A stretch of DNA of 64,000 nucleotides from Neobacillus driksii (GTDB lineage: Bacteria > Bacillota > Bacilli > Bacillales > Cytobacillaceae), in assembly GCF_013409995.1 (NCBI RefSeq), contig NZ_JACCBX010000007.1, forward strand, positions 62,001 to 126,000. The letters are read 5' to 3'. A program made the position numbers and the translations under genes. Under the pieces are notes generated by a model. The model ran no database searches and was not told the origin of the DNA. It saw only the letters and a list, made by a program, of their open reading frames with translations. Below are positions 8,589-17,934 of the stretch, one piece after another. Within the stretch, counting starts at the first letter, position 1. Every line of letters starts with the position of its first letter.

Positions 8589-8661
8589 GTCTTGAAAGTT
8601 TGATTCATCCAGTAATTGTGATTAAATAAAAGGTAGAAATAGCCAGAAAGGATGAAGCCAT

Positions 8662-9438
8662 GTGAATAAAAAAGTCATAAAATCTGTAACCTTGATATCA
8701 GTAATTTTTTGCCTCCTCTGGCTGGTTGGACTTGGATGGGCTGTAACTGAATATTATGCAGGCAAGCCTGATAAGATCCAAGAGAAAACCAATGTAGAAA
8801 GGAAAACAGAGAAAAAAGATGACTTACATATTGTGGCAATAGGTGATTCTCTAACAAGAGGAACAGGTGACGAAACAGGAAAAGGTTATGTAGGGTTTCT
8901 TCTGGATGAAATAAAGGAAAAATCAAAGCAGGATGTTCGGCTGACGAATCTTGGCATCAGCGGTCAGGAATCTGACCAACTTAAAGAGCAGATTCAGCAG
9001 ACCGAAGTGAAGCGGCAGCTGCAAAGCGCAGATATGATTTTAGTAACAATGGGCGGCAATGATTTGTTCAGAGGCGGACAAGGCTTACTAGAATTTGAAA
9101 ATGCTGATATTGAGGAAATTGAGAAAAAGTTCCTGGAGAATATGAACTTTATTTTTCAACAGATTCGTGCAAGCAATAGTGAAGCTAATGTCTTCTTTAT
9201 CGGTTTATATAATCCCTTTAGTGATTTAGAGCAGGGGAAAGAAATGTCTGCAGTTGTTCGTCACTGGAACTATCAAAGTGCAGAACTAAGTGCAGCATTT
9301 CCAAAAATGGTGTTTGTACCAACATTTGATCTCTTCGAGTTGAAGGTTAATGATTATCTGTATACTGACAAGTTCCATCCGAATACCAAAGGGTACCGTT
9401 TAATAGCTGAACGAGTGGCCTCATTGCTAACCTGGTAA
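8662..9438 (+). CDS. ypmR: membrane-anchored SGNH/GDSL hydrolase (YpmR-like)
   Basis: This 258-aa protein starts with one uncleaved-looking hydrophobic segment (residues ~7-30), then an SGNH hydrolase domain outside the membrane. The blocks are clear: I, I-G-D-S-L-T-R-G (nucleophile Ser); II, N-L-G-I-S-G; III, G-G-N-D; V, D-K-F-H-P-N (Asp/His). The family includes lipases, thioesterases and cell-wall deacetylases; substrate unknown. The GTG start follows AAAGGA. Thirteen nt separate it from the ABC ATPase gene, so the three genes 8662-11336 probably form one operon. Confidence 0.88.
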   Translation: MNKKVIKSVTLISVIFCLLWLVGLGWAVTEYYAGKPDKIQEKTNVERKTEKKDDLHIVAIGDSLTRGTGDETGKGYVGFLLDEIKEKSKQDVRLTNLGISGQESDQLKEQIQQTEVKRQLQSADMILVTMGGNDLFRGGQGLLEFENADIEEIEKKFLENMNFIFQQIRASNSEANVFFIGLYNPFSDLEQGKEMSAVVRHWNYQSAELSAAFPKMVFVPTFDLFELKVNDYLYTDKFHPNTKGYRLIAERVASLLTW

Positions 9439-9451
9439 GGAGACCAGACAT

Positions 9452-10363
9452 ATGGAGAATATTACGTTATCTGTACATAATTTAAAAAAGGTAATTGGAA
9501 AAAAAGAAATCATTAAAGGAATTAGTTTTGAGTTAAGGGAAGGCGAGGTATTCGGTTTCTTAGGTCCTAATGGTGCAGGGAAAACGACAACCATCCGAAT
9601 GCTGGTCGGATTAATTAAACCCACATCCGGAAGTATTCATATTGGCGGTTATAATATTGTCGACCACTTTGAGGAAGCCATGAAGCATCTTGGCTGTATT
9701 GTTGAGAATCCCGAATTATATCCGTATTTGTCTGGTTATGACAACCTGCTCCATTTCGCACGAATGCTGGATGGAATAGGGGAACAGCGGATCAGTGAGG
9801 TAACGGAACTTGTAGGTCTAAGAGATCGCATTCATGATAAAGTTAAAACCTATTCCTTAGGGATGAGACAGAGACTTGGGATTGCACAAGCCCTTTTAGG
9901 AAGACCTAAGGTTTTAATACTTGATGAACCAACGAATGGACTAGATCCTGCTGGAATTAGGGAAATGCGGGAATTTATCCGCTTTCTTGCCGAAGAAGAA
10001 GGACTAAGCGTTCTTGTTTCCAGCCATTTATTAAGTGAGATCCAATTATTATGTGACCGTGTGGCAATCATTTCCAGAGGAACTGTAATTACAACCGACA
10101 CAGTTGATAACTTGTTATCCAATCGTGAACGCGTAGTATGGCGTTTCCATCCGCTTGAAAAGGGGAAAGAGGTGTTAGGTTCCCTCACTGCCATTGAAGA
10201 AAGGGAAGATGGTACCATCACGACGGAATACGATGAAATCAAGACTGCTGAATGGAATAAAAAGCTGGTAGAAGCAGAGGTATCCGTGACTGAAATGTAT
10301 CGAAAAATGCCAGTATTAGAAGATTTGTTCCTCGAACTAACCGGGGGTGATTCGATTGAATAA
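9452..10363 (+). CDS. ABC transporter ATP-binding protein (BcrA/CcmA type)
   Basis: This 303-aa ATPase has Walker A G-P-N-G-A-G-K-T-T, signature S-L-G-M-R-Q-R, Walker B V-L-I-L-D-E-P-T and H-loop S-S-H. It also has the ~80-residue C-terminal extension typical of ABC-2 exporter ATPases (bacitracin/antibiotic resistance and Nat-like systems). It powers the permease that overlaps its 3' end. The exported substrate is unknown. Confidence 0.92.
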   Translation: MENITLSVHNLKKVIGKKEIIKGISFELREGEVFGFLGPNGAGKTTTIRMLVGLIKPTSGSIHIGGYNIVDHFEEAMKHLGCIVENPELYPYLSGYDNLLHFARMLDGIGEQRISEVTELVGLRDRIHDKVKTYSLGMRQRLGIAQALLGRPKVLILDEPTNGLDPAGIREMREFIRFLAEEEGLSVLVSSHLLSEIQLLCDRVAIISRGTVITTDTVDNLLSNRERVVWRFHPLEKGKEVLGSLTAIEEREDGTITTEYDEIKTAEWNKKLVEAEVSVTEMYRKMPVLEDLFLELTGGDSIE

Positions 10364-11336
10364 GCTTATTCAGAATGAAATGATGAAACTGATTGCTAAA
10401 AAAAGATTAGTGGTAATCGCAATCATCATAGGTATATTGGTTGCTTTATTCACCTATGCACAATTTAAAGAGAATGAACGGCAAAGAGAAAAATTGGGAA
10501 CAGATGATTGGCGGACCATCATTCAACAAACGATTATTGATCAGCAAAACCGTATTAGCAGCCCTCGGATATCAGATGAATGGAAACAACAGCTCCAAAT
10601 AGCCTTACAGCAAAATCAATATTATCTTGATCATGACATAAACCCATCAGAGCCAGGAGCTCCTACGTTTATGAGGATTTTTTTAGAGAACTCCATTGAA
10701 TTGTTCATTCCTTTAATGGTTATGGTGATTGCCAGTGATATCGTGTCTTCTGAACACAGTCAAGGCTCGATTAAGCTGCTGTTGACGAGACCGGTTAAGA
10801 GATGGAAGGTCCTTCTAAGTAAGTACATAACGCTCATACTTGCCATCTCTTTAATTGTTGCCATTGCCGGACTGCTGTCCTACAGTATTTCAGGATTGGT
10901 TTTTGGGTATAAAGGCTGGGGAGCTCCGGTATTGACAGGGTTTAGTGTAACGGACGCGGGTCTAAATACTGCCAGCGTGAAGTTAATCGATCAATGGCAG
11001 TTTTTATTAATGGATTTTGGACTTGTTTGGCTGGTGGCCATTGTAGTGGGAACACTTTCCTTCATGTTATCCGTACTCATTCGCAGTACAGCTGCCGGCA
11101 TGGGTGTAATGTTAGCTGCACTCATTGCTGGTGCGATCCTAAGTAACATGGTTTCTTCCTGGGAATCAGCTAAATACTTCTTCATGGTGAATTTAAAGTT
11201 AACAAATTACATGAATGGAAATCCACCGCCAATCGAAGGGATGACATTGTCTTTTTCAATGATGGTCCTTCTCATTTGGTGGGCTGCGGGATTATTTGTT
11301 TCCTTTTATGTATTTACAAAAAAGGATGTCTATTAA
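10356..11336 (+). CDS. ABC-2 type permease
   Basis: This ~326-aa protein has an N-terminal membrane segment, a ~100-residue extracytoplasmic loop rich in Gln, and five more C-terminal hydrophobic segments. E-H-S-Q-G-S-I-K-L-L-L-T-R-P, typical of ABC-2 permeases, is present. I chose the TTG at 10356 since GGGGG lies 8 nt before it; a GTG at 10347 is also possible. The 8-nt overlap with the ATPase gene implies translational coupling. It forms the membrane half of the exporter. Confidence 0.88.
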   Translation: MNKLIQNEMMKLIAKKRLVVIAIIIGILVALFTYAQFKENERQREKLGTDDWRTIIQQTIIDQQNRISSPRISDEWKQQLQIALQQNQYYLDHDINPSEPGAPTFMRIFLENSIELFIPLMVMVIASDIVSSEHSQGSIKLLLTRPVKRWKVLLSKYITLILAISLIVAIAGLLSYSISGLVFGYKGWGAPVLTGFSVTDAGLNTASVKLIDQWQFLLMDFGLVWLVAIVVGTLSFMLSVLIRSTAAGMGVMLAALIAGAILSNMVSSWESAKYFFMVNLKLTNYMNGNPPPIEGMTLSFSMMVLLIWWAAGLFVSFYVFTKKDVY

Positions 11337-11343
11337 TAAAAGT

Positions 11344-11384
11344 AAAAGAGTTATTCCTGGAATATGAATAACTCTTTTTTTTAT
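11344..11384 (+). terminator. intrinsic terminator of ABC operon
   Basis: Stem AAAGAGTTATTC / GAATAACTCTTT with an eight-T tail just after the permease stop. Confidence 0.8.
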
Positions 11385-11433
11385 TGGTCATCTGATTTTT
11401 TTCTTGCTTCTCTCAGGTATTCTTTAATTCTAT

Positions 11434-11811
11434 TTAACATCGTTTTCCTGCGTACACTCTAATATCAAATTGATTTTCTTCGAGTGTTAAACGGGGAAAT
11501 GCCTGTTGAATAATAAACCTTTTACCATCAAGCAGGTTATTTTCAATAAACTGATACACTTTGGTTTTTCCTTGAATGATTTCAGAAAAGCTTCCCTATT
11601 CGATTTGAAAGTGTTCGTCATCTAAAGAAGTAACTAAAATCGAGATTTTATTGTCATGACAAGGATGTAAGTATACTTGATAGTACTTATTTACATATTC
11701 AAAACAACAGCTCTCATTTAGTAATGCTGTTTCTGGTAAGTGTGGAGCAATCCTTTTATCTGATATTAAGTGGGAATACGTGCTGAATTTTTCATTTATG
11801 ACTCTCACCAT
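11434..11811 (-). pseudogene. small unknown protein gene interrupted by an in-frame TAG
   Basis: From the ATG at 11811 (AAGGGGA upstream), 71 codons end at a TAG. The same frame then continues for a further 53 codons of clearly protein-like sequence (S-F-S-E-I-I-Q-G-K-T-K-V-Y...) to a TAA at 11434. A single nonsense change therefore splits a 125-codon gene, or the base is miscalled. A 19-codon frame (MLNRIKEYLREARKKSDDQ) overlaps the end. I do not recognise the family. Confidence 0.55.
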
Positions 11812-11908
11812 GGATCATTCCCCTTAAATGTAGCTTTCTTATTATACTATTCAGGTGATTCTTAAAATGGAGGGCAGAAGTCCTATTAAGAAAAATAATC
11901 TTGTACAA

Positions 11909-11940
11909 AAAAACCACCTTCAGGTCGAAAGGTGGTTTTG
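11909..11940. terminator. intrinsic terminator, mainly for ndh
   Basis: The stem AAAACCACCTT / AAGGTGGTTTT is T-tailed in both directions. It lies about 100 nt beyond the stop of the minus-strand ndh gene. Confidence 0.7.
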
Positions 11941-12037
11941 TTGCCTGACATTGGGGGATATAGGCAACGTATTTATTAGGGATATTCTAATCAATGGGAA
12001 GAAAGGGAGGGAGCCTTACTCCATTGGTTAAACTGAA

Positions 12038-13261
12038 TTACTGATTTGCAGTCACTTTAACTGGTTCTTTACTAAATCCAAAGTGTTGTTTAATGATGAG
12101 GGAAGGACCTCCAAGGTTAAGTAAATAGCGAGCTTCAATTACTTGTTTCATAAAGGAACCAAATAATCCAGAAAGTCTAAAATTACCAACCTTCCCTACG
12201 GCAGCAAAGTTTCCAATAGACGCCACAGAACCTTTGTGATGATATTCAAACGAATTTAAGGTTTCTCCTCGCAGGGCAGCAACAATATTTTTTGCACATA
12301 CATCAGCTTCCTGAAGTGCCACCTGGGCTGTTGGAGGCAATGCATTTTTTTCATCCTTCATGAATAAAGAGCAGTCACCAATACTAAAGATGTTTTTCGT
12401 ATCCTTAACGCGGAGATATGAGTCAACAGGGAGTTTACCTTTTTCAACCGGTAACCCGCAGTTTTGAACAATTGGATTGCCCTTTACACCACATGACCAA
12501 ATTAATGTTCGTGTTGGAATCTCGATATTATTTTCAAGTACAACCTTTTCAGGTGTACACTCTAAAATTTTTGTAGACATATACATGTTGATATTAAACT
12601 TTTCTAATATTTCCGTTGTATATTGAATAGATTCTTTAGGGAAAAACGGAATGACAGAAGGTGCAGCCTCGACAGCCACAATTTTTACTTCTTCATATGG
12701 GACATCATACTTTTTACAAAACTTTGGAAGTCCTTCTGCTAGTTCACCTAGCATTTCAACTCCTGTAAATCCACCGCCAGCCACAACAAAGGTAAGACGG
12801 GATGGATCCTTGTCCTCTTTATATTGGGTTAATTGTCTTGTAATCTGATTATAAATAGCTTTGGTGCTTCTAAAGCTTCGGATAGCAAAGGCATGTTCCT
12901 TAATTCCAGGGATGCCAAAGGTTTCGATATCAAAACCTAAAGCAATTAAGAGGTAGTCATATTCTACAGATACGCCGTCCTCAAGGTATACGGCTTGATT
13001 TTTAACATCAACACTCGTTACACTGCCTTTAATAAAGTTTGTTTTTTGTTCATTAATCAACTCTGGGATTTCCATCGCAATTTGACGGTCGGCTGCAGTA
13101 CCCGCTCCAGTTTTATGCAGTTGTGTCGTAATATAATGGTATTCATGTTTATTAATTAAAGTAACGTCTGCTTCTCCAGATTTTAGAAGCTTCTCAAGCT
13201 TCTTACTTGTGATGATACCACCGTATCCGGCTCCTAAAATTACAATTTTTGGCTTATTCAT
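12038..13261 (-). CDS. ndh: type II NADH dehydrogenase (NDH-2)
   Basis: This 407-aa single-subunit flavoprotein passes electrons from NADH to quinone at the inner membrane face without pumping protons. The N-terminal FAD site reads G-A-G-Y-G-G, the second nucleotide site V-A-G-G-G-F-T-G-V-E, and the later FAD contact S-I-G-D-C. ATG 13261 is chosen for its GGGAGAGAG site; the upstream start at 13288 has none. A Rex operator upstream predicts repression until NADH rises. It fits functionally with the quinol oxidase at 34-38 kb. Confidence 0.93.
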   Translation of the reverse strand: MNKPKIVILGAGYGGIITSKKLEKLLKSGEADVTLINKHEYHYITTQLHKTGAGTAADRQIAMEIPELINEQKTNFIKGSVTSVDVKNQAVYLEDGVSVEYDYLLIALGFDIETFGIPGIKEHAFAIRSFRSTKAIYNQITRQLTQYKEDKDPSRLTFVVAGGGFTGVEMLGELAEGLPKFCKKYDVPYEEVKIVAVEAAPSVIPFFPKESIQYTTEILEKFNINMYMSTKILECTPEKVVLENNIEIPTRTLIWSCGVKGNPIVQNCGLPVEKGKLPVDSYLRVKDTKNIFSIGDCSLFMKDEKNALPPTAQVALQEADVCAKNIVAALRGETLNSFEYHHKGSVASIGNFAAVGKVGNFRLSGLFGSFMKQVIEARYLLNLGGPSLIIKQHFGFSKEPVKVTANQ

Positions 13262-13363
13262 ATTAATCTCTCTCCCAACAATAGGCAAAATTATCTACAA
13301 TTTCTATTGTGCATTACTTCACAAGAAGCCTGAAAAAATATAGAGCCTTTCTGCTCATTTGTC

Positions 13364-13381
13364 TTGTGAAATGTTTCACAT
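13364..13381 (-). promoter_or_regulatory. Rex operator upstream of ndh
   Basis: TTGTGAAATGTTTCACAT matches the Rex consensus TTGTGAAnnnnTTCACAA at all but the last base. A looser second half-site (TTCACAA near 13319-13325) lies closer to the gene. The operator lies just upstream of a candidate minus-strand promoter. Rex binds when NADH/NAD+ is low and is known to control ndh in B. subtilis. Confidence 0.75.
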
Positions 13382-13554
13382 ATCTTCTATATTCATAGAA
13401 TACGATATCCTATATGAATAAACAAGTAGGTTAATACATTAAAATTTGTCAAATTGGTAAATTTTTTTTGGACATAATGGGTATGATAAATTCGTGCAAA
13501 TTTAATGATTGGTTAAATTTTGAACGAATATAGGAAAGAAAGTAGGAGATTGAA

Positions 13555-14151
13555 ATGAAATTTAGAATGTTGATCATGATTCTAGGATTATTACTTACCA
13601 TGCCAGGTTTTACATCTGCGAATGTTCAGACACCTAATGATAGTGAAAACCGAGCTGAAAAAAGAACGGTTCCAGGCTCTCAGGATAAAGAAGAGGACAA
13701 GGAGTCAGAAGAATGTGATTGTGAAAAACAAAAGCATAGTCACAAAGACTGGCAGGCAAAAATGGCTGAGCGTGAACAAAAACTGCTAGCATGGGTGGAT
13801 CAATATACTCCCAATAAAAAAGCAGAATGGACAAAGGTTTTAGCGGAGAAGAAAGAACTCAGAACGAAGTGGCTAAGTCCCGAAAATGCACAAAAGCGTG
13901 AGAAGTGGAAGCAAGAAAAAATGGCAAAAATACAGGAGTTAAAGAAACAATTAGATGAAGGAAAAATCACAAAAGAGGAATTTGTGCAAAAGGCACATGG
14001 CGGTAAGGCTATGGGGCATTGGAAAACGTACCATGAACTTAAGGCTGCAGTTGAGGCGAAAAATGATAAGCAGGCTGCTGTTCTCTTAAATAAATTACTA
14101 GAACAATCTAAACAACATAACGAGAAAATTAAAGCAATGGTAGCGGAATAA
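13555..14151 (+). CDS. secreted Lys/Glu-rich hypothetical protein
   Basis: This 198-aa protein has an apparent signal peptide (residues 1-~22, hydrophobic core L-I-M-I-L-G-L-L-L-T-M, A-N-V cut region). A short acidic C-D-C-E spacer is followed by ~130 charged, helical residues (W-K-Q-E-K-M-A-K-I-Q-E-L-K-K-Q-L-D-E-G). The D-E-G-K-I-T-K-E-E-F motif recalls small secreted DUF2680-type helical proteins, but I cannot assign a family. It is transcribed alone between ndh and a convergent gene, ending at a shared terminator. Function unknown. Confidence 0.7.
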   Translation: MKFRMLIMILGLLLTMPGFTSANVQTPNDSENRAEKRTVPGSQDKEEDKESEECDCEKQKHSHKDWQAKMAEREQKLLAWVDQYTPNKKAEWTKVLAEKKELRTKWLSPENAQKREKWKQEKMAKIQELKKQLDEGKITKEEFVQKAHGGKAMGHWKTYHELKAAVEAKNDKQAAVLLNKLLEQSKQHNEKIKAMVAE

Positions 14152-14166
14152 TCTTGTAAATAAGTA

Positions 14167-14199
14167 AGACACCAAACCTTTAACGATTTGGTGTCTTTT
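14167..14199. terminator. bidirectional terminator
   Basis: Stem GACACCAAA / TTTGGTGTC with a T-tail; it lies between the convergent genes 13555 and 14605 and overlaps the end of the latter. Confidence 0.75.
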
Positions 14200-14605
14200 C
14201 AATTTCCTCTACATTGATAAGGATATAATCCTTATAATACACAATTAACTCATTTTTGGAATGAGCAGCTTTTTGTATTACACAATGGTTTCGGCAAAAA
14301 AGGGGAATCTCTATTGAACCATCATGAAAAATCATAAAAGTAAATTCATCCGATAATGGTGACTCTTCATTCCGAATCATGACAAACGTTCCTGTAAATG
14401 AGGAGAGGTTTATACTATTTTCAGTTTCTGCTTTTCTTGCTTGAATAAGGAATTTGTTATTTACCTGTTGATAGAGATTTTTTAAAAAAATAAGTAGTGC
14501 GATAAAGCCGGAGAGTAATACGGCCACCATATAGGTTTCAGGAATGGTGGGTATTGTAAGAGAAATTCCGAAAAATAAGAGGGCAGCAAATAAATGATAA
14601 TACAT
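14180..14605 (-). CDS. small membrane protein, unknown
   Basis: This 141-aa protein has two N-terminal hydrophobic helices (residues ~3-20 and ~26-45), then a ~95-residue soluble, probably beta-rich domain with one C-R-N-H-C pair. Shine-Dalgarno AAGGTG lies 7 nt before the ATG. The two-helix anchor plus small domain resembles NfeD- or PH-like surface modules, but no diagnostic motif is visible. It is a single gene with its own terminator. Function unknown. Confidence 0.65.
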   Translation of the reverse strand: MYYHLFAALLFFGISLTIPTIPETYMVAVLLSGFIALLIFLKNLYQQVNNKFLIQARKAETENSINLSSFTGTFVMIRNEESPLSDEFTFMIFHDGSIEIPLFCRNHCVIQKAAHSKNELIVYYKDYILINVEEIEKTPNR

Positions 14606-14789
14606 TTAAAAACACCTTCTTTTATGGGGATGGAAGGGTAGAGGAATCTGGATGTTCTTTTTATAATTATCTTTATATTTAGAATACTATAAATAATTCG
14701 TGGCGTAAATTGAAATAATCTGTTGCTGTTAAAAAGATTAATTTGAGGGAACATTTAAGTAGTAAAGTAATAAAAGGAGGGAAATTAAG

Positions 14790-14915
14790 ATGGCAAGAAA
14801 TCGAATGCTTTTGACAACGGCAGCATTAGGGGCAGCTTATTTACTGAGAAATGAAAAGGTGAGGAAGAAGTTAGTTAATCAACTTCAGGCATTTACAGGT
14901 AAATCACGGCGATAA
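14790..14915 (+). CDS. small protein (41 aa), one hydrophobic helix and basic tail
   Basis: AAAGGAGGG lies a good distance before ATG 14790. The 41-residue product starts M-A-R-N-R-M-L-L-T-T-A-A-L-G-A-A-Y-L-L and ends in a basic tail (T-G-K-S-R-R). This shape is like small YrzQ/DUF3918-type membrane peptides of bacilli, which is a resemblance only. A good terminator follows. The strong ribosome site and terminator support real expression. Confidence 0.6.
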   Translation: MARNRMLLTTAALGAAYLLRNEKVRKKLVNQLQAFTGKSRR

Positions 14916-14922
14916 AAAAGAT

Positions 14923-14954
14923 GCAAGCTGCCCATGCAGCTTGCACTTATTTTT
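14923..14954. terminator. bidirectional intrinsic terminator
   Basis: Perfect stem GCAAGCTGC / GCAGCTTGC with a four-base loop and T-rich tail; it serves the 41-aa gene and the convergent tatA. Confidence 0.8.
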
Positions 14955-15162
14955 TAAGGTCGATTCTTTCCTTTTGTGCCTCTTTCAGGTCATCTTGAAA
15001 CTCTTCTTTGATATCATTTGTGATTCCTTCCGTTGCACGCTTAAACTCGCGAATGGACTTCCCGACAGCACGGCCAACCTCAGGCAGTTTATTCGGACCA
15101 AAAACAATTAACGCAAGGACTAGAATTAAGATTAATCCGGGTACACCAATATTTGAAAGCAT
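14947..15162 (-). CDS. tatA: Sec-independent translocase protein TatA
   Basis: This 71-aa protein has an N-terminal transmembrane helix ([18 protein letters not shown]), the conserved F-G-P-N-K-L-P-E hinge and a charged amphipathic helix ending in Lys/Asp. TatA forms the pore for folded, twin-arginine proteins with TatC, which is not in this window. AAAGGAG precedes the ATG. It lies 16 nt after the M42 peptidase gene on the same strand, so it is likely cotranscribed. Confidence 0.95.
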   Translation of the reverse strand: MLSNIGVPGLILILVLALIVFGPNKLPEVGRAVGKSIREFKRATEGITNDIKEEFQDDLKEAQKERIDLKK

Positions 15163-15178
15163 AACGTGATCTCCTTTT

Positions 15179-16228
15179 TTATATAACTAAATTAGATTGA
15201 ACATAGTGGTATAAAAGCTTAGCTGTATTTTCAATCGATGATTCATGTGTGCGTTCAAAGGCATGTGAGGAATCGATCCCTGGACCAATTAAGCCGTGTA
15301 CGATATCATGACCAGAACGAATCGCTGCTGAGGCGTCGGACCCATAGAAAGGATAGATATCGAGTTTATATTCAATATTGTTTTCTTCCGCAAGCCGTAC
15401 TAGATTTTTACGAAGTGCATAATGGTACGGTCCGCTGGCATCCTTCACACAGATAGAAACGGTATATTCATCGGTTGACTGGCCATCACCCATGGCACCC
15501 ATATCAACCGCTAAGTACTCAACCGTTTCAGGGGTGATATTGGAGTTGCCCCCGTATCCAATTTCCTCATTGTTTGAGATTAAAAAATGTGTTGTGTATG
15601 GCAATTGAATATTTTCCTCTTTTAATTGCTTCATTAATTGTAAAAGGATCGCCACGCTGGCTTTATCATCTAAGTGACGTGATTTAATAAATCCGCTGGG
15701 AGTAACTTCTACCCGTGGGTCAAAGGAAACGAAATTGCCAACCTCAATTCCAAGGGCTCTAACATCCTGTGCATTATGTACTTTTTCATCAATTCGGATT
15801 TCCATATTTTCTTGATTGCGCTCCGCTTTTCCAGCGTCTTTATAAACGTGGACAGAGGTCTGGTGCATAAGAATTGTACCTGTGAATTTTTTACCGGTGC
15901 TCGTTTCGATTTGGCAGTATTCACCCTCGATTGAGTTGAACTTAAATCCACCAATTAAGTCGATTTTTAGTCGTCCGTTTGACTTTATTTCCTTGACCAT
16001 GGCACCAAGTGTATCCACATGTGCAGTAAGCATGCGGTGCTGACTTGAATCCTTTCCATCTAGTGTTGCGATAAGACCGCCTTTACGGTTTCTTCTTGTT
16101 TCAACTTTTAATTCTGCGAGGTATTTTTCTACGTAGGAAATCACTTCATTGGTATTTCCTGATGGACTCGGGATTGATACTAAATCCACAAGTAATTTCA
16201 TTGTTTCCTCTGTGTTTTTGTTTGTCAA
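15179..16228 (-). CDS. yhfE: M42-family metallo-aminopeptidase (YhfE-like)
   Basis: This 349-aa dinuclear metal peptidase trims peptides in the cytoplasm. Metal and catalytic residues are visible in order: A-H-V-D-T, H-L-D-D-K-A-S (bridging Asp), N-N-E-E-I-G-Y-G-G (catalytic Glu and ligand), V-D-M-G and the last His in S-S-H-A-F-E-R-T-H. The TTG at 16228 is the likely start, with AAAGGGG 8 nt upstream; the longer frame to 16309 begins without a ribosome site. Length is normal for the family. Confidence 0.92.
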   Translation of the reverse strand: MTNKNTEETMKLLVDLVSIPSPSGNTNEVISYVEKYLAELKVETRRNRKGGLIATLDGKDSSQHRMLTAHVDTLGAMVKEIKSNGRLKIDLIGGFKFNSIEGEYCQIETSTGKKFTGTILMHQTSVHVYKDAGKAERNQENMEIRIDEKVHNAQDVRALGIEVGNFVSFDPRVEVTPSGFIKSRHLDDKASVAILLQLMKQLKEENIQLPYTTHFLISNNEEIGYGGNSNITPETVEYLAVDMGAMGDGQSTDEYTVSICVKDASGPYHYALRKNLVRLAEENNIEYKLDIYPFYGSDASAAIRSGHDIVHGLIGPGIDSSHAFERTHESSIENTAKLLYHYVQSNLVI

Positions 16229-16442
16229 AGCTAAATCCCCTTTCTGATTAACACTCTTTCCTATTATAACATCATATTTAAAAATCAATCTAAAAACAAA
16301 ACCTGGCAACTTTTGCGTTGGTTCTGCATAGTTTTGAAAGTGATGGACTAATCCTTGGAAATACAGTTATAAACCGATAGAACTAGCTATAAGAGGGATA
16401 AATCCATATGATCAAATAACTAAAGGTTTGTGGAGGAGAAAA

Positions 16443-16754
16443 ATGAGCAGGCTTGAACTATATCACAAAAAGACGAAGCAATTTTCTTGGAAGGGACCAA
16501 TTTTTTTGATTCTAACTTTTTTCATAGTGGCAGTCGGCTTCTTCTTGTTTCGATATTATTATCAAAGTTCGATAAAAATTGAATCGCCGGAAGAAAAATT
16601 AGGTTCCAAAGTGGTGGTCCATCTTCCAGATGGAAAAGAGGTATTTACTTATGAAAATTATATTTTTGAAAAGGACGGAAGAACTTACTATAAGGGTGAG
16701 CGGAACACGATTGATTTAACAGGAGGAACGGTTACGTATGAAAATTGGGAATGA
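16443..16754 (+). CDS. single-pass membrane protein, unknown
   Basis: This 103-aa protein has a basic N-terminus, one transmembrane helix (residues ~18-40) and a ~60-residue outer domain rich in charged and aromatic residues. ATG 16443 follows GGAGGAG. No known domain is visible. It stands alone with a terminator at its end; the neighbours on both sides are on the other strand. Function unknown. Confidence 0.6.
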   Translation: MSRLELYHKKTKQFSWKGPIFLILTFFIVAVGFFLFRYYYQSSIKIESPEEKLGSKVVVHLPDGKEVFTYENYIFEKDGRTYYKGERNTIDLTGGTVTYENWE

Positions 16755-16759
16755 ACGGT

Positions 16760-16790
16760 AAAAAGACTAGGGGGGTCCTAGTCTTTTTGC
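16760..16790 (+). terminator. intrinsic terminator
   Basis: Stem AAAAAGACTAGG / CCTAGTCTTTTT follows the 103-aa gene at once and could also serve the convergent corA gene. Confidence 0.8.
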
Positions 16791-16810
16791 TGTTTTTCAC
16801 GTAGATACTG

Positions 16811-17767
16811 CTAAAACCATCCTTTTTTCTTAAACCAAAGAAACAGAGAAAATCCAATAATGCCCATCAACATAAGAGAAAAAGGGTAGCCGTACTTCCA
16901 TGATAATTCGGGCATATTCTTAAAATTCATTCCAAAAATTCCAGCAATAAAGGTTAACGGAGCAAATATAGAAGTCATAATGGTTAGAACCTTCATGACA
17001 TTATTTGTCTGATGTGAATTTAAAGATAGATAGTTATCTCTAATGTCTGCCGTGATTTCTCTGTTTGCCATTGTCATTTCCGATAATTTTAATAAATGGT
17101 CGTAAATGTCTGAAAAATATTCTTTACGTTTAATAATGGTTACCAAATGCTGCGAGTTTAACATCCGGTAGAGGAGATCACGCATTGGATTAATGGTATG
17201 CGTGAGGTTCAATAACATATACCGTGTTTCAAATAAACTTTTGAGGAGATTGTTCATTGGATTATTTAGCGTGTTATCTTCAATTTCATCCAATATATCC
17301 TCAATTTTATAAATAATGGGAAAGTAATTATCTACTATTTTATCAAGAATTTCATAAAACACATGATGGGTAGTGAAATTCTTGATGTCTTTTTGGGTGG
17401 TTAGTCTTCCCATCACTTGAGAGACCTCAATAGAGGGAATGAGGTGAAATGTAACGATAAAGTCTTCTCTTACAAAAAAGTCCAGCTCCTCTTTGATAAT
17501 TTCTTTTTCGACTTCACGAACAATATGGGTTATAAAAAATGTGTAGTCATCATAATAATCCAGCTTTGGTCTTTGCGGTGATTTGTATAAACAATCTTCA
17601 ATAGCCAGCGGATGGAATTGAAAAGTTTCTGTTAAATGCTGAACCTCTTCATTCGTAGGTTCACTAAAATCTACCCAGAACCATTTATATTTATCGAGAT
17701 TCAAATCATTAATAGAAACTTGTTTTTCTATTTTATTGTCTTTTGTAATACCTATTAGGCTCATCAT
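16811..17767 (-). CDS. corA: CorA-family magnesium/divalent cation channel
   Basis: This 318-aa protein has a long acidic/helical cytoplasmic domain and two C-terminal membrane helices. The signature G-M-N that forms the selectivity filter (F-G-M-N-F-K-N-M-P-E) lies between them, and the C-terminus is basic (K-K-K-G-W-F). It would import Mg2+ or Co2+/Ni2+. Paired ATGs at 17767 and 17764 both fit the AAGGAT site; the frame upstream to 17797 lacks one. B. subtilis YfjQ is the likely counterpart. Confidence 0.92.
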   Translation of the reverse strand: MMSLIGITKDNKIEKQVSINDLNLDKYKWFWVDFSEPTNEEVQHLTETFQFHPLAIEDCLYKSPQRPKLDYYDDYTFFITHIVREVEKEIIKEELDFFVREDFIVTFHLIPSIEVSQVMGRLTTQKDIKNFTTHHVFYEILDKIVDNYFPIIYKIEDILDEIEDNTLNNPMNNLLKSLFETRYMLLNLTHTINPMRDLLYRMLNSQHLVTIIKRKEYFSDIYDHLLKLSEMTMANREITADIRDNYLSLNSHQTNNVMKVLTIMTSIFAPLTFIAGIFGMNFKNMPELSWKYGYPFSLMLMGIIGFSLFLWFKKKGWF

Positions 17768-17934
17768 AATAAAACATCCTTCGTTAAAATAAATCAATAT
17801 ACATAATCATAACGATAACCAACGCTTTTTTCAAAAATTTACTGTCAGCATTTTTAAAGGGTTGGTCTTTTTTGCGGAATAAAATGCCATATACTAAGGA
17901 AAGGTAAGGATATTACTTTTTATGAGGGATAAAA

